DNA of 64,000 nt, from contig JAIOZY010000013.1 of the NCBI GenBank assembly GCA_021740385.1, forward strand, positions 18,674-82,673, written 5' to 3'. Positions 19,034 to 27,608 of this stretch are shown here, one piece after another. The DNA is from Prolixibacteraceae bacterium (lineage in GTDB: Bacteria; Bacteroidota; Bacteroidia; Bacteroidales; Prolixibacteraceae). How positions within the stretch are numbered: position 1 is the stretch's first letter; each line of letters begins with the position of its first letter. The translations under genes and the position numbers were made by a program. Under the pieces are notes generated by a model, which worked only from the letters and a program-made list of their open reading frames with translations, did no database searches and was not told where the DNA came from.

Positions 19034-21193
19034 CTATTCGTCCAGTAATACCTGATCGATTTTATGCAGTACGCCTTTCAAAACCAGGTTGTTGGATTCG
19101 CTGTGATTTACTTTTACCGTATTTCCCGCGCCGTCTCTTACACTCAGGTTGTTCTTCTGGTTAATGATTTCAAGCGGAGCGTAATAGGTTGTTTCAGCAT
19201 CGGCCGAATCAATTTTTGCCGAAGCGAATGTTCCGCTGATCTTGCCATCATCAAAGATGACATCTTCGGCAAGAAAGTGGTAACGTAAAAAATGCTGCAA
19301 ATCGTCGAGGCTGTCGGGAATCATTGAATTGTTCCGGGCAGCAATAATCGCAGCATTGGTTGGGGAAAACACGGTCCAGCTATCCTGTTCCTGCAAAAAG
19401 TTTATCCTTGCATATTCCAGTTCCGTATCGGCATCAATTGCCGTATCGGCAAGTCCGGCCAGGTAGAGCAGGTTATAAAACTCCGAAAGGTCTGCATCGT
19501 TGGCAATAAATTTAGCCTGATCGTTTTTAGGGGCAAGTATTGCTTTATCGAGGGCGTAAAATACACCATTGTCGCCTGTTTGCGTTTCCATAATTTTGGC
19601 TACGGTACCCATTTCCTGGTTGCCGCCCCCCTGTATTTCGTTGTTGTTATAATAAATGTAATTACCTGAACTCATACGGGCATATCCTTCACCCGAAAAA
19701 TCAATTTGCTCTCCCATTAAATTATTGGTAATCAGATGGTCGCCTACAAACGATTTCTTTTCTTCATCATCCATCGGCCCCCATTTACCATCATCTTCAA
19801 GTATTTCAAGCCGGTTTCTTTGTTCGTAATAACGTATTCCCCCATCAAGAAGTCCTTCGTTGGTAGGGCCGAAAATGGTCACTTCCAGTTCAGGCGATGT
19901 AATTGATGAGATCATTTGTGCATCGTTAACCCCGTATAGAAAAGTTGTGTAAATGTTGTTAAAGAAAATGGGGCCTACTGTACTTGAAAAAGCTTTGGGC
20001 GGATAATATTTATTCATGATAAAAACCGGTCCGTTGCTCAAAAATAAGGCATCATCAACATCGCTGTTCAGATTTATGTCAATTTCATCGCCATAAAAAT
20101 TCACATACGAACTTTGAATTTTTGAAGGAATATCGAGATTGTTTTTAATGCACGACTGTGCCAGGAATACCAGGCTGATTTCAGGTACACTGTCGAGGCA
20201 TTCAAAATGCTTCAAAAGGTTATTGTTGATGTATTCCTGAAACACTTCATCTTTCGGCAAAAACAACGAAAAGGTGACTTTCCGGTCGTAAGGCGACTGA
20301 TCAGTCGGGCCAATTTCTGAAGCAATATTGGCAATTTCTGTGTAACTCTTTGAATACAATTTTGTTCGGTCGGCATCATCATCGTATTCTGAAAATGAAT
20401 ACGAGGCAAAACGTTGAATCAAATCGTAAAACACCCCGTACTTATCCTGATTCTCCCGCAGGAAATCTTCAATGTTAGGTATTTCCGGAACAGCTCGGTC
20501 GAGGTAATATACATAACCGTTGGAACATTTGGCAATGCTGTCAATACTCGCATTGTACCATTGTAACTCTTTCCATTCGGTATCGGGAAAAAAGTAGGTG
20601 TAGTCCGACCCGTCAACAGCCCCGTTGAAATCCCTGAAAAATTCGGTTGAAAACAGGGGAACCTTTTTTTCCTGTCCAATAATACGGAGGGTTTGGTCTT
20701 TGTAGGTATCGAAATACTTCACTTGTTCATTGTAATCGTTTGACTTGCTTCGGGTGTCAATCCTGAAAAGCAGTGCGCCAAGCTCGCTGCCGGGCTCCTG
20801 CCATCCACCGTGCCAATACGAGTAATCGAATATTAATTGTTGTTTGGCCCGGGGGGTATTGACAACATTAAGGGTGAATAACTGAAAAGCCTGATCTTCG
20901 GTGATTTCGTCGACCGATGAAATGCCTTTTTTATCGAAATACGCCTGGTAAGCATCATCATTTGCGGCAAACACGGTAAAAAGACCCTTTGTGATGGGTT
21001 CTTCATATTCTGCTTTCCGCATCAGTTCAAGCAAAATCGTATAATTACCCTTGGCTTCCAGGGTCTCTATAATCGACCCGCCCAACCATGGCGGATCTTC
21101 ATAGCGGGCATAATGATCTTCTTTGCAATTCTGAAAGATAATCAGCAATGCCATTAACAGAAGAATTTTTGTTAATGCGTAAATTTTCTTCAT
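19034..21193 (-). CDS. FAS1 (fasciclin) multi-domain lipoprotein, 719 aa
   Basis: First gene of the PUL operon. Lipoprotein signal with Cys23 (IIFQNC). Just after it comes the stretch YEDPPWLGGSIIETLEAKG, typical of SusCD-linked fasciclin lipoproteins, then about four FAS1-like units: about 35-230, 235-400, 400-550 (ending GVFYALDKAILAP) and 565-719 (ending LKGVLHKIDQVL). Family knowledge: FAS1 is a binding or adhesion fold; in PULs the role is unproven. Its place before susC, repeated by the shorter FAS1 gene before the second susC, suggests that each transporter has its own FAS1 partner, perhaps in surface glycan capture. That role is inference. Confidence 0.85.
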   Translation of the reverse strand: MKKIYALTKILLLMALLIIFQNCKEDHYARYEDPPWLGGSIIETLEAKGNYTILLELMRKAEYEEPITKGLFTVFAANDDAYQAYFDKKGISSVDEITEDQAFQLFTLNVVNTPRAKQQLIFDYSYWHGGWQEPGSELGALLFRIDTRSKSNDYNEQVKYFDTYKDQTLRIIGQEKKVPLFSTEFFRDFNGAVDGSDYTYFFPDTEWKELQWYNASIDSIAKCSNGYVYYLDRAVPEIPNIEDFLRENQDKYGVFYDLIQRFASYSFSEYDDDADRTKLYSKSYTEIANIASEIGPTDQSPYDRKVTFSLFLPKDEVFQEYINNNLLKHFECLDSVPEISLVFLAQSCIKNNLDIPSKIQSSYVNFYGDEIDINLNSDVDDALFLSNGPVFIMNKYYPPKAFSSTVGPIFFNNIYTTFLYGVNDAQMISSITSPELEVTIFGPTNEGLLDGGIRYYEQRNRLEILEDDGKWGPMDDEEKKSFVGDHLITNNLMGEQIDFSGEGYARMSSGNYIYYNNNEIQGGGNQEMGTVAKIMETQTGDNGVFYALDKAILAPKNDQAKFIANDADLSEFYNLLYLAGLADTAIDADTELEYARINFLQEQDSWTVFSPTNAAIIAARNNSMIPDSLDDLQHFLRYHFLAEDVIFDDGKISGTFASAKIDSADAETTYYAPLEIINQKNNLSVRDGAGNTVKVNHSESNNLVLKGVLHKIDQVLLDE

Positions 21194-21694
21194 AGTATTA
21201 GATTTGTTAGTGTTCCAATTCAGTTATTCCCCAACGTTTTCATATTTTACAATTGATATGCAGATAAATGGGAGGTTGTTTGACATTTTTATCTGAATAT
21301 AAAAATTGATTTATGACCCGGCAGGTTTATTTCCGTGTCAAAAATCCATATTGTATGCTAAAATTGATAAACGTTAAAATGACACTTTAAAATTTATAAT
21401 TGTGCCGTAAGCAAAAGAAGTATATCGTGCCTGTAACCGGTTTTGATATTAGATTTATTTTTTTTGATCTCAGATTTTTTAAAAAGGGAAAGGGTAAAAG
21501 TGAACCATAAGTTAATATATGTTAAAATAAAATTTACTTTTTATTGTTCGTAAAAAAATTGATTATGTGTTGTTTGGGCTGAAGAAACCATCTGTAAAAT
21601 ATCCGGTACAGATTTATGAAGAAAAAAGCAGTGAAAAAATTTATGAATAGTATAGGTTAAAAAAAAATGGTTGTTGGAGGAATGGGAAATAAAA
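21194..21694. promoter_or_regulatory. Upstream region of the PUL operon
   Basis: About 500 AT-rich bases precede the first operon gene and contain no credible gene. The operon promoter and HTCS sites should lie here. I found no exact match to the Bacteroidota -33/-7 pair on the minus strand and no clear pair of direct repeats, so I do not place a promoter. Confidence 0.35.
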
Positions 21695-21703
21695 CAACAA
21701 AGC

Positions 21704-21722
21704 CCTCCAATCTGATTGGAGG
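21704..21722 (-). terminator. Terminator-like hairpin after the TM2 gene
   Basis: Perfect 8-base arms (21704-21711 and 21715-21722) with a 3-base loop lie 26 bases after the stop of the TM2 gene. The minus-strand RNA that follows is U-rich but interrupted, so termination is likely though not textbook. Confidence 0.55.
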
Positions 21723-21748
21723 ACCTTGTTCTCAGGTTAATATTGGGT

Positions 21749-22075
21749 TTATTGTAATTGCGGTTTTACAAGGTTGCCGTCGCCATCGCGCAGGCCACCT
21801 ACAATAATCAGTACAAGGTCGATAATGTACCATATCCCCAGCCCGCCCAGGGTAATAAGCATTAAAATACCGGTGCCAACACGCCCGAGGTAGAACCTGT
21901 GCACGCCAAAAACGCCAAGTATCCAACACAACAACAAAGCAGCAAGCCACCGGTAGTTGAATTTATTTTCCTTTGCCACATCGGGTTGTGGCGTGTGGCA
22001 GTTGGGGCATACTGCTGCCCTTGAGTCGATCACACTTCCACAGTTAAAGCAATATTTTTCCGATTCTGTTCTCAT
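21749..22075 (-). CDS. Zinc-ribbon TM2-domain membrane protein
   Basis: A 108-residue protein. An N-terminal zinc ribbon is given by Cys9, Cys12, Cys23 and Cys26 (CFNC and CPNC). A TM2 domain follows with two transmembrane helices (about 45-62 and 70-92) and the family motif GVFGVHRFYLG between them, then GLGIWYIIDLVLI. Family knowledge: TM2 proteins are small inner-membrane proteins of mostly unknown role. It stands alone, with its own hairpin terminator, and is not an evident member of the PUL. Confidence 0.88.
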   Translation of the reverse strand: MRTESEKYCFNCGSVIDSRAAVCPNCHTPQPDVAKENKFNYRWLAALLLCWILGVFGVHRFYLGRVGTGILMLITLGGLGIWYIIDLVLIIVGGLRDGDGNLVKPQLQ

Positions 22076-22439
22076 TGTTATAAGATTTAATTATGGTTCA
22101 AATTTGTTGCAATTTACGCACAAATGGAATTTGTAATAGATAAAGTTCATGAAAATACCGGTAAAAAAGAAATTATCCCGATTAGTACATGCAATAAGGG
22201 ATCAAGTAAACATTCTGGTGGGACGCATTATTTCTATCTTGAGATTTTCGTCGCAAAACAATATGGAACAAAAAAAAGCGCTCTGCTGGTACTGCAAAGC
22301 GCTCAATGATTGATTGCTTCTAAATCATGAACAATTTATATCAACAACCAACCAAACCAACAAACTAATTTTTCACCGGCATGGCCGGTGTTCAATTTCT
22401 TAATGGTGGTGTATTTTAAGGGTTTATTGAATTAGGGTG
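22076..22439. other. Intergenic region with terminator
   Basis: About 365 bases separate two minus-strand genes. A 61-codon plus-strand frame (22124-22309) is present but has no family, no signal and overlaps the terminator hairpin, so I do not call it. Besides that terminator I see nothing else. Confidence 0.45.
22270..22303 (-). terminator. Strong intrinsic terminator after the GG-peptide gene
   Basis: In minus-strand RNA the arms (complements of 22294-22302 and 22278-22286) form a 9-base GC-rich stem with one G-U pair and a 7-base loop, followed by a run of at least seven U. It lies about 140 bases after the stop of the small GG-peptide gene and is the only transcript end I can assign to it. 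Confidence 0.75.
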
Positions 22440-22631
22440 TTAACCCCTTCTGCCTGCAAAATATGTGCTGTAAAAATTACTGAGCATGCTGAAAAAGTCT
22501 GCAACCTTTCTGATAAAAGGGTTTGATGGCTTTTTAACAGGAGTATCGCCACCTTTTACACACATCAGTTCGGATATGTTCAGTTCGTACGCGGGGTTGT
22601 TCACTGATAAAAATTCATTAATTGTACTCAT
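22440..22631 (-). CDS. Small double-glycine leader peptide (possible RiPP/bacteriocin-like precursor)
   Basis: A 63-residue peptide. The first ~28 residues resemble a double-glycine leader: an acidic, hydrophobic stretch with ELNISELMCVKGG, where cleavage would follow Gly-Gly. The remaining 35 residues (from DTPVKK) contain an amphipathic, aromatic-rich helix, FIRKVADFFSML then NFYSTYF, and end in basic AGRRG. GG leaders of this kind are cut by C39 peptidase/ABC exporters; no such exporter is in the window. The gene is divergent from the CHAT protein gene 102 bases away and has its own strong terminator, which supports it being expressed. It could be a secreted peptide or a substrate of its neighbour; both are inference. 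Confidence 0.6.
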   Translation of the reverse strand: MSTINEFLSVNNPAYELNISELMCVKGGDTPVKKPSNPFIRKVADFFSMLSNFYSTYFAGRRG

Positions 22632-22733
22632 GATTACGTTTTTAAAAAGATTAATACTAAAATTTAATTTGACCTTCGTATTTTTATTCCGATTATTGCA
22701 AAAAGGTTACCACCATTTTTGAACTTTTTTTTG

Positions 22734-25586
22734 ATGAAGGGGCATTTTTTTTTGATCATTACCTGTTTTTTGTTGATTAACGGGCATTTAGAAATCAGTG
22801 GCCAGGAACAAAAAATGGCCACCGACAGCCTGATTACCCGGGCCAACAACCTGTCTTTTGACGGGTATGCCCAACTTGAGCAAAAAAATTACCGCGGGGC
22901 AGAAAAACTTTTTTTCGAATCGATAAAAGTTTGGGACCGGGTCGAGGTTTATGATGAATATGAGGCATTCCCCTATTTTACCCTCGGGGGGCTTTACCTC
23001 GAAATCGGCGAGTACAACAAAAGCATCGAATTTTACATGATTGCCGAATCGATCCTGAGAAAATCCGGGCCCGACAGAATGTATTTATTGGCATCCTTGT
23101 ATACCAACATTGGTAGTTTTTATATGAATCTTGGCGATTATAAAAAGGCAGATGCTTTTTTAAACCGTTCAATATCAATTTTAGAAGGTAATGAAGAGGA
23201 AAATCCAATAGAATATTTTGACGCGATTTTTGGGAAAGCACAATCATTTTATTATCAGGGCTTTTATGAACAAGCAATAAGGATATCAGAGGAATATTTA
23301 AATGATTTTGAATACGGCAAGCTGGCTTTTTCGTGGCTTATTGGTGATTGCTACATTAACCTTGGAGAATACGCTCAGGCAATTTCGAATTTGAATAAAG
23401 AAATACAAGGGGGTTTTGAAGGCAAAACGAGCCATTTAGAAGCCTTGCTCATTTTATCCAAAGCGTATTTATTGAACGGGGATATGGCTGAGGCCGACAG
23501 TTGCTTAGAAAAAGCCAAACCCCTGCTTGATGCCCACAAGGGTGAAACCGACCCCTGGACTATCTACTATTTCGATATGCTGGGACAGTTATACATGCAG
23601 CAGGCCAACGCAGCAAGTGAACTGTCCGAAAAGAAGGAAAAATACCTTGCTTCTGTCAATACGTTCGACCAGGCGCTTTTGCTTAATTCGGCCAATCCCG
23701 GCAAAGGCATTCCTTTTCTTGAAACAAAAGGTGATTTCATCACACCAACACAGGTGCGCGATATTTTTATTAACCGGGCAAAAACATTACGGGTCCTTGG
23801 CGATCTGCATCAAGACCCCAATGATCCGATGACCGCGCGCTATTTTTACGATCAGTCGTTGAGCACATGGAAAGCTTCAATCGATTTTTTGCACAATTTC
23901 AGGATCAGCTTTCTCGAAGAGGAGAGCAAACTCTCGTTAAGCGAATCGCAAAAAAGCGTTTACATCGAAGGGTTTAAGCTGGCCGGGCAACTCTACCGCG
24001 AAACCGGGCTCGGGAAATACCTCCAAAACATGCTGTACATTTCAGAGTCGGGAAAAGCAGCCACTTTTTTGGCTTCGCTTAATGCCGTGAAAGCAAAAAA
24101 CTTTGGCGGCCTGCCCGATTCGTTGCTGCAGTACGAGCGTGATTTAAACAGCAGGATTTCCAGTCTCAAACAAAAAATTTTCGCCGAAAGGGGGCTTGCA
24201 GAACCCGATTCATTTCTTTTGTCGGAATGGGAGAACTCGTTGTTTGAACTGCAAAAGAACTACGATGAGCTGATTTTTAAATACGAAAGGGATTATCCCG
24301 ATTATTACAATTTCAAATACCGGAGCCTTACCATCACAAATGACGATATTGTAAAAAAACTGAAAGCAGGTCAGGTGTTAATTGAATACCTGATTGATGA
24401 ACCCGATGCTGAAAGCGAAACCGGCCACGTTTATTGCCTGGCTTATTCATCGCGGGGTTCCAGTTTCCATTGTGTTGAAATTACCCGCAATTTTACCCGT
24501 CAAATTGAAACTGTTATCGGGCAGTTGACCAACAAAAATGTTGGCGAAACCAACCTTGATGATTTTTGCAACTATGTTTCCGCAGCCAAATACCTGCATT
24601 CGATTTTAATCGAACCCCTTTCAATTGTCCATTCGGTGAACGATTTAATCATCATTCCCGATGGCAAACTGGCCTACCTGCCTTTTGACGTTTTACTTAC
24701 CGAAACGGTCGATACCACCCTGATTAATTACCGTGAGTTACCTTATTTGGTTTACGATTACAACATTTCGTACTCTTATTCGGCAACGTTGCATTTTGAA
24801 TATTTCAGGAGTAGCCACAAACGCCGGAGCAACATACTGGCTTTTGCCCCTGAATATTCGTATGAAGATATTGACCTGAACAAAGAAGCCTATTCGCGCC
24901 AGATGCCTTCACGTGCGGTACTAAACCCGTTGCCCGGGGCGGTTGATGAGGTTAGTCGTTTAAAAGACATTCACGGTTGCACATCGTTTATTGGGAAGGA
25001 TGCCACTGAAACCAAATTTAAGGAAATGGCCGCCGAATACGATATTTTGCACATGGCCATGCATACCATTATGAACGATTCGATTCCGATGTTTTCAAAG
25101 CTTGTTTTTTCGCAGCCAACCGATACATTAAACGATGGTTTTTTAAACACGCAGGAGATTTACAATATGAAACTGAATGCGCGCCTGGCCGTTTTGAGCG
25201 CGTGCAACACCGGAACGGGCAAACTCCGCACCGGCGAAGGTGTGATGAGCATGGCAAGGGCTTTTCTTTATTCCGGGTGCCCGTCGATTATTATGACCAT
25301 GTGGGAGGTTGAAGACCGCGTAAGTGCCGATATCATGATCGCTTTTTACAAAAACCTTTTCAAGGGATACTCAAAGCCCGAAGCGTTGCGTAAGGCAAAA
25401 ATCAGCCATATTCAAAATGCCGATCCCTTTAAAGCACATCCTTATTTTTGGCAGGCATACATCGTGGTTGGCGATCCGTCGCCGTTAAAATTTAATAACA
25501 TTGCGCTTGTTTCAATTCTTGTTTTTTCGATTATTTTAATTGTCTTTTTATTCTTTGGAAAAAAAATATTGCAGAAAAAACGGTAA
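22734..25586 (+). CDS. TPR-CHAT caspase-like protein, exported and membrane-anchored
   Basis: About 950 residues from the ATG at 22734 (an in-frame TTG lies at 22719). Order: signal peptide (1-24), roughly ten TPR repeats (about 30-350), a linker, and a C-terminal CHAT domain. The caspase-type dyad is visible: His777 in ILHMAMHT and Cys824 in AVLSACNTGTG. Near the C-terminus lies one transmembrane helix (LVSILVFSIILIVFLFF) followed by a basic tail, so the TPR and CHAT parts should face the periplasm. Family knowledge: CHAT proteins are caspase/separase-like proteases, some of which act in defence or cell death with TPR-guided activation. The double-glycine peptide gene lies divergently upstream, and no obvious defence gene is adjacent. 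The protease class is clear; the target is unknown. Confidence 0.88.
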   Translation: MKGHFFLIITCFLLINGHLEISGQEQKMATDSLITRANNLSFDGYAQLEQKNYRGAEKLFFESIKVWDRVEVYDEYEAFPYFTLGGLYLEIGEYNKSIEFYMIAESILRKSGPDRMYLLASLYTNIGSFYMNLGDYKKADAFLNRSISILEGNEEENPIEYFDAIFGKAQSFYYQGFYEQAIRISEEYLNDFEYGKLAFSWLIGDCYINLGEYAQAISNLNKEIQGGFEGKTSHLEALLILSKAYLLNGDMAEADSCLEKAKPLLDAHKGETDPWTIYYFDMLGQLYMQQANAASELSEKKEKYLASVNTFDQALLLNSANPGKGIPFLETKGDFITPTQVRDIFINRAKTLRVLGDLHQDPNDPMTARYFYDQSLSTWKASIDFLHNFRISFLEEESKLSLSESQKSVYIEGFKLAGQLYRETGLGKYLQNMLYISESGKAATFLASLNAVKAKNFGGLPDSLLQYERDLNSRISSLKQKIFAERGLAEPDSFLLSEWENSLFELQKNYDELIFKYERDYPDYYNFKYRSLTITNDDIVKKLKAGQVLIEYLIDEPDAESETGHVYCLAYSSRGSSFHCVEITRNFTRQIETVIGQLTNKNVGETNLDDFCNYVSAAKYLHSILIEPLSIVHSVNDLIIIPDGKLAYLPFDVLLTETVDTTLINYRELPYLVYDYNISYSYSATLHFEYFRSSHKRRSNILAFAPEYSYEDIDLNKEAYSRQMPSRAVLNPLPGAVDEVSRLKDIHGCTSFIGKDATETKFKEMAAEYDILHMAMHTIMNDSIPMFSKLVFSQPTDTLNDGFLNTQEIYNMKLNARLAVLSACNTGTGKLRTGEGVMSMARAFLYSGCPSIIMTMWEVEDRVSADIMIAFYKNLFKGYSKPEALRKAKISHIQNADPFKAHPYFWQAYIVVGDPSPLKFNNIALVSILVFSIILIVFLFFGKKILQKKR

Positions 25587-25669
25587 ACACGATAATCAAA
25601 GCAAAATATTCTGAAGAAAATACAGAAAAAATTGTTTCGTCAGTTTGACCGGTAGAAGCCAATTTGCTT

Positions 25670-26419
25670 TTACATACCAGTGTATACCAATTCCTTGTCG
25701 ATGTGTTCGCGTTCAGGGCCAACAATTAACACAAAGCGGTAGGGGTTATTCTCATTTTTATTGATATCGATGGAATAATTGCCCGACTTGGTTTGGCTTA
25801 TTGCCAGCAATGCCTGATTTTCGAAGCGTAGGGCATACCCTTTTGAAGAAAACAGGTAACAGGCCGAATTGTTGCATGATGCATTTATCGATCCGCCTTT
25901 GTCGAGTTTTATGCAACTGGTCTCATCATTGTTTTGCATAACAATATCAATGTCTTCATCGCTGGGGGGTACTATGCTTAGTTTGCAACTTTTACCGCGC
26001 AGCAAAAATTTATTGCTGATACTGGTGAATGGTTCATGGGTGAGTTTATTACAATAAGAAAATCCAAGGGGGTATTTCTGTATTTTAACTATCAGCCCGT
26101 CATCTGTAGTTGTGGTAATTTGCATCAGGTCATCCAATTCTTCAACATAGATGGACCCTTTCAACAATTCATTTTCCATAATTACGGCAGGGGAAAGTAA
26201 CTGCACTTTTTCATCGGGCTCGTAAATTGTTATGCTTAACTCATTATTGTCAAGTGCGTTAAAAAGCACCTTGATGCCACTGGTCGACTCGATAACTATT
26301 TGTTTATCGGTAACCTGACGGTAACTTTTAAAATTGCCAAAGGAAATTGAAAATGCGTTATTCGATGCAAATAAGAGCAGCAACAATAGTGCAAACCAGT
26401 TAATAAACAAATTTCTCAT
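25670..26419 (-). CDS. Exported protein of unknown function, weakly like the N-terminal domain of GH31
   Basis: A 249-residue protein with an N-terminal signal peptide (LLLLLFASNNAFS). It is beta-rich; the start of the mature part (GNFKSYRQVTDKQIVIEST) resembles the galactose-mutarotase-like N-terminal domain that precedes the catalytic barrel of family 31 glycosidases. No catalytic GH31 barrel follows, and the frame stops where one would begin, so it is either a stand-alone domain or the remnant of a longer gene. I could not confirm the family. It is convergent with the CHAT gene and followed upstream by the MITE-like element. Confidence 0.55.
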   Translation of the reverse strand: MRNLFINWFALLLLLLFASNNAFSISFGNFKSYRQVTDKQIVIESTSGIKVLFNALDNNELSITIYEPDEKVQLLSPAVIMENELLKGSIYVEELDDLMQITTTTDDGLIVKIQKYPLGFSYCNKLTHEPFTSISNKFLLRGKSCKLSIVPPSDEDIDIVMQNNDETSCIKLDKGGSINASCNNSACYLFSSKGYALRFENQALLAISQTKSGNYSIDINKNENNPYRFVLIVGPEREHIDKELVYTGM

Positions 26420-26570
26420 TTCCGTAAGTATTTAACCTACAATTATTTTACTAAACCCAACAGGGTGTCCCCGTATGCTTAATCCTCTTAATGTCCCCGT
26501 TGTTTTTACAAATCGTTTATAAAAAACAGAATAAATTTAGGTGTTTTTTTTATAAAAGTGAAATGATTCC

Positions 26571-26739
26571 TAATTAGTGTTAGCAAGAAAACTCTTTCTT
26601 TCCAACGCTTACCCCTCTAACTCCCCCAGGTGGGAGAACTCCAACGCGCTGATTGCGTGGGCATATCCCCCTTGGGGGACAAAGGGGGGCGCGATGGCTT
26701 TCATCAATTTTGGGTAGTTTTTTTTGCCAGCACTAATTA
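26571..26739. mobile_element. MITE-like element with terminal inverted repeats
   Basis: A 169-base non-coding segment is bounded by imperfect inverted repeats of 23-24 bases (26571-26593 and 26716-26739; three mismatches and one gap by eye). The interior is C/G-rich with short self-complementary blocks (around 26629-26637 and 26666-26678). It lies in the gap between aroE and the exported protein gene. I see no clear target-site duplication and no second full copy in the window. Confidence 0.55.
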
Positions 26740-26749
26740 AAAGTAGTTA

Positions 26750-27499
26750 TTATGCATTCCATATTTCCCATGCGGCAACGGCTTGCCCGTGAAGCATTTC
26801 AAGTCCATTTTTAACCTGTGCTCCCTGTTCTTTGCCCTTTTTCATAAAAAGGGTTTCAGCCGGGTTGTAAACCAAATCGAATAAAACATGGTTGGGCGTG
26901 ATAGCCCCGTAAGGAATTTCGGGGCAGGAGTTTACATTGGGAAATGTTCCCAGCGGCGTGGCGTTTATAATCAAAAGCCTTTCGGCCATGAGTTTTTCAT
27001 CAATTTGCTTATACCTTATTTCGTTCTCATACAACGGGTCTTCAATTGATGCCGAAATGTATGATATCCCCATTTTCGACAAGATGAATTTTATGGCTTT
27101 AGAAGCGCCACCGGTACCCAATATAAGTGCTTTGGTGTGGCTTTCATTCAGCATGGGTTTAAGCGACCGTTCAAATCCGGTTACATCGGTATTGAAACCT
27201 TTCAATTTTAAACCGTTTTTATCCCTGATTATTTTAATGGTGTTAACTGCGCCAACTTTTTGGGCTTCACCATCAATTTCATCGAGATAATTCATTACCT
27301 GTTGTTTGTATGGGATTGTGCAATTCAAACCGGAAATTGAGGGGTGCTTATCAAACAGGGAAGGGAGTTTTTCAATGGAATCAATTTCAAAGTTCAGGTA
27401 TTCATGATCGGTTAAACCTTCATGCTGAAATTTATCGGTGAAAAATTTTTTTGAAAATGAATGTCCAAGCGGGTAGCCAATTAATCCAAAAGTTTTCAT
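26750..27499 (-). CDS. aroE: Shikimate dehydrogenase
   Basis: A 249-residue enzyme that reduces 3-dehydroshikimate to shikimate with NADPH in aromatic amino acid synthesis. Seen: N-terminal substrate motif GLIGYPLGHSFSKKFF, catalytic Lys65 in NCTIPYKQ and Asp105 in GFNTDVTGF, the dinucleotide-binding loop LILGTGGASKA, and the C-terminal block NGLEMLHGQAVAAWEIW. Length is normal for the family. It is the last gene of a minus-strand cluster with popT, a TPR gene and a DUF4301 gene; the gap to popT is 109 bases. Confidence 0.96.
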   Translation of the reverse strand: MKTFGLIGYPLGHSFSKKFFTDKFQHEGLTDHEYLNFEIDSIEKLPSLFDKHPSISGLNCTIPYKQQVMNYLDEIDGEAQKVGAVNTIKIIRDKNGLKLKGFNTDVTGFERSLKPMLNESHTKALILGTGGASKAIKFILSKMGISYISASIEDPLYENEIRYKQIDEKLMAERLLIINATPLGTFPNVNSCPEIPYGAITPNHVLFDLVYNPAETLFMKKGKEQGAQVKNGLEMLHGQAVAAWEIWNA

Positions 27500-27608
27500 G
27501 GTTCTGTTAATTATGCATCTTTTTTTTACAAACTTATAAAACCCAAACGCTTTTTATGTTTTGGTATTTAAAAATTCAAGGGTTAAATGTTCCTTGGTGT
27601 TTTTCCCT

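Noticed and set aside
22124..22309. 61-codon plus-strand frame
   Set aside because: No family, no signal, overlaps a strong terminator of the opposite strand.
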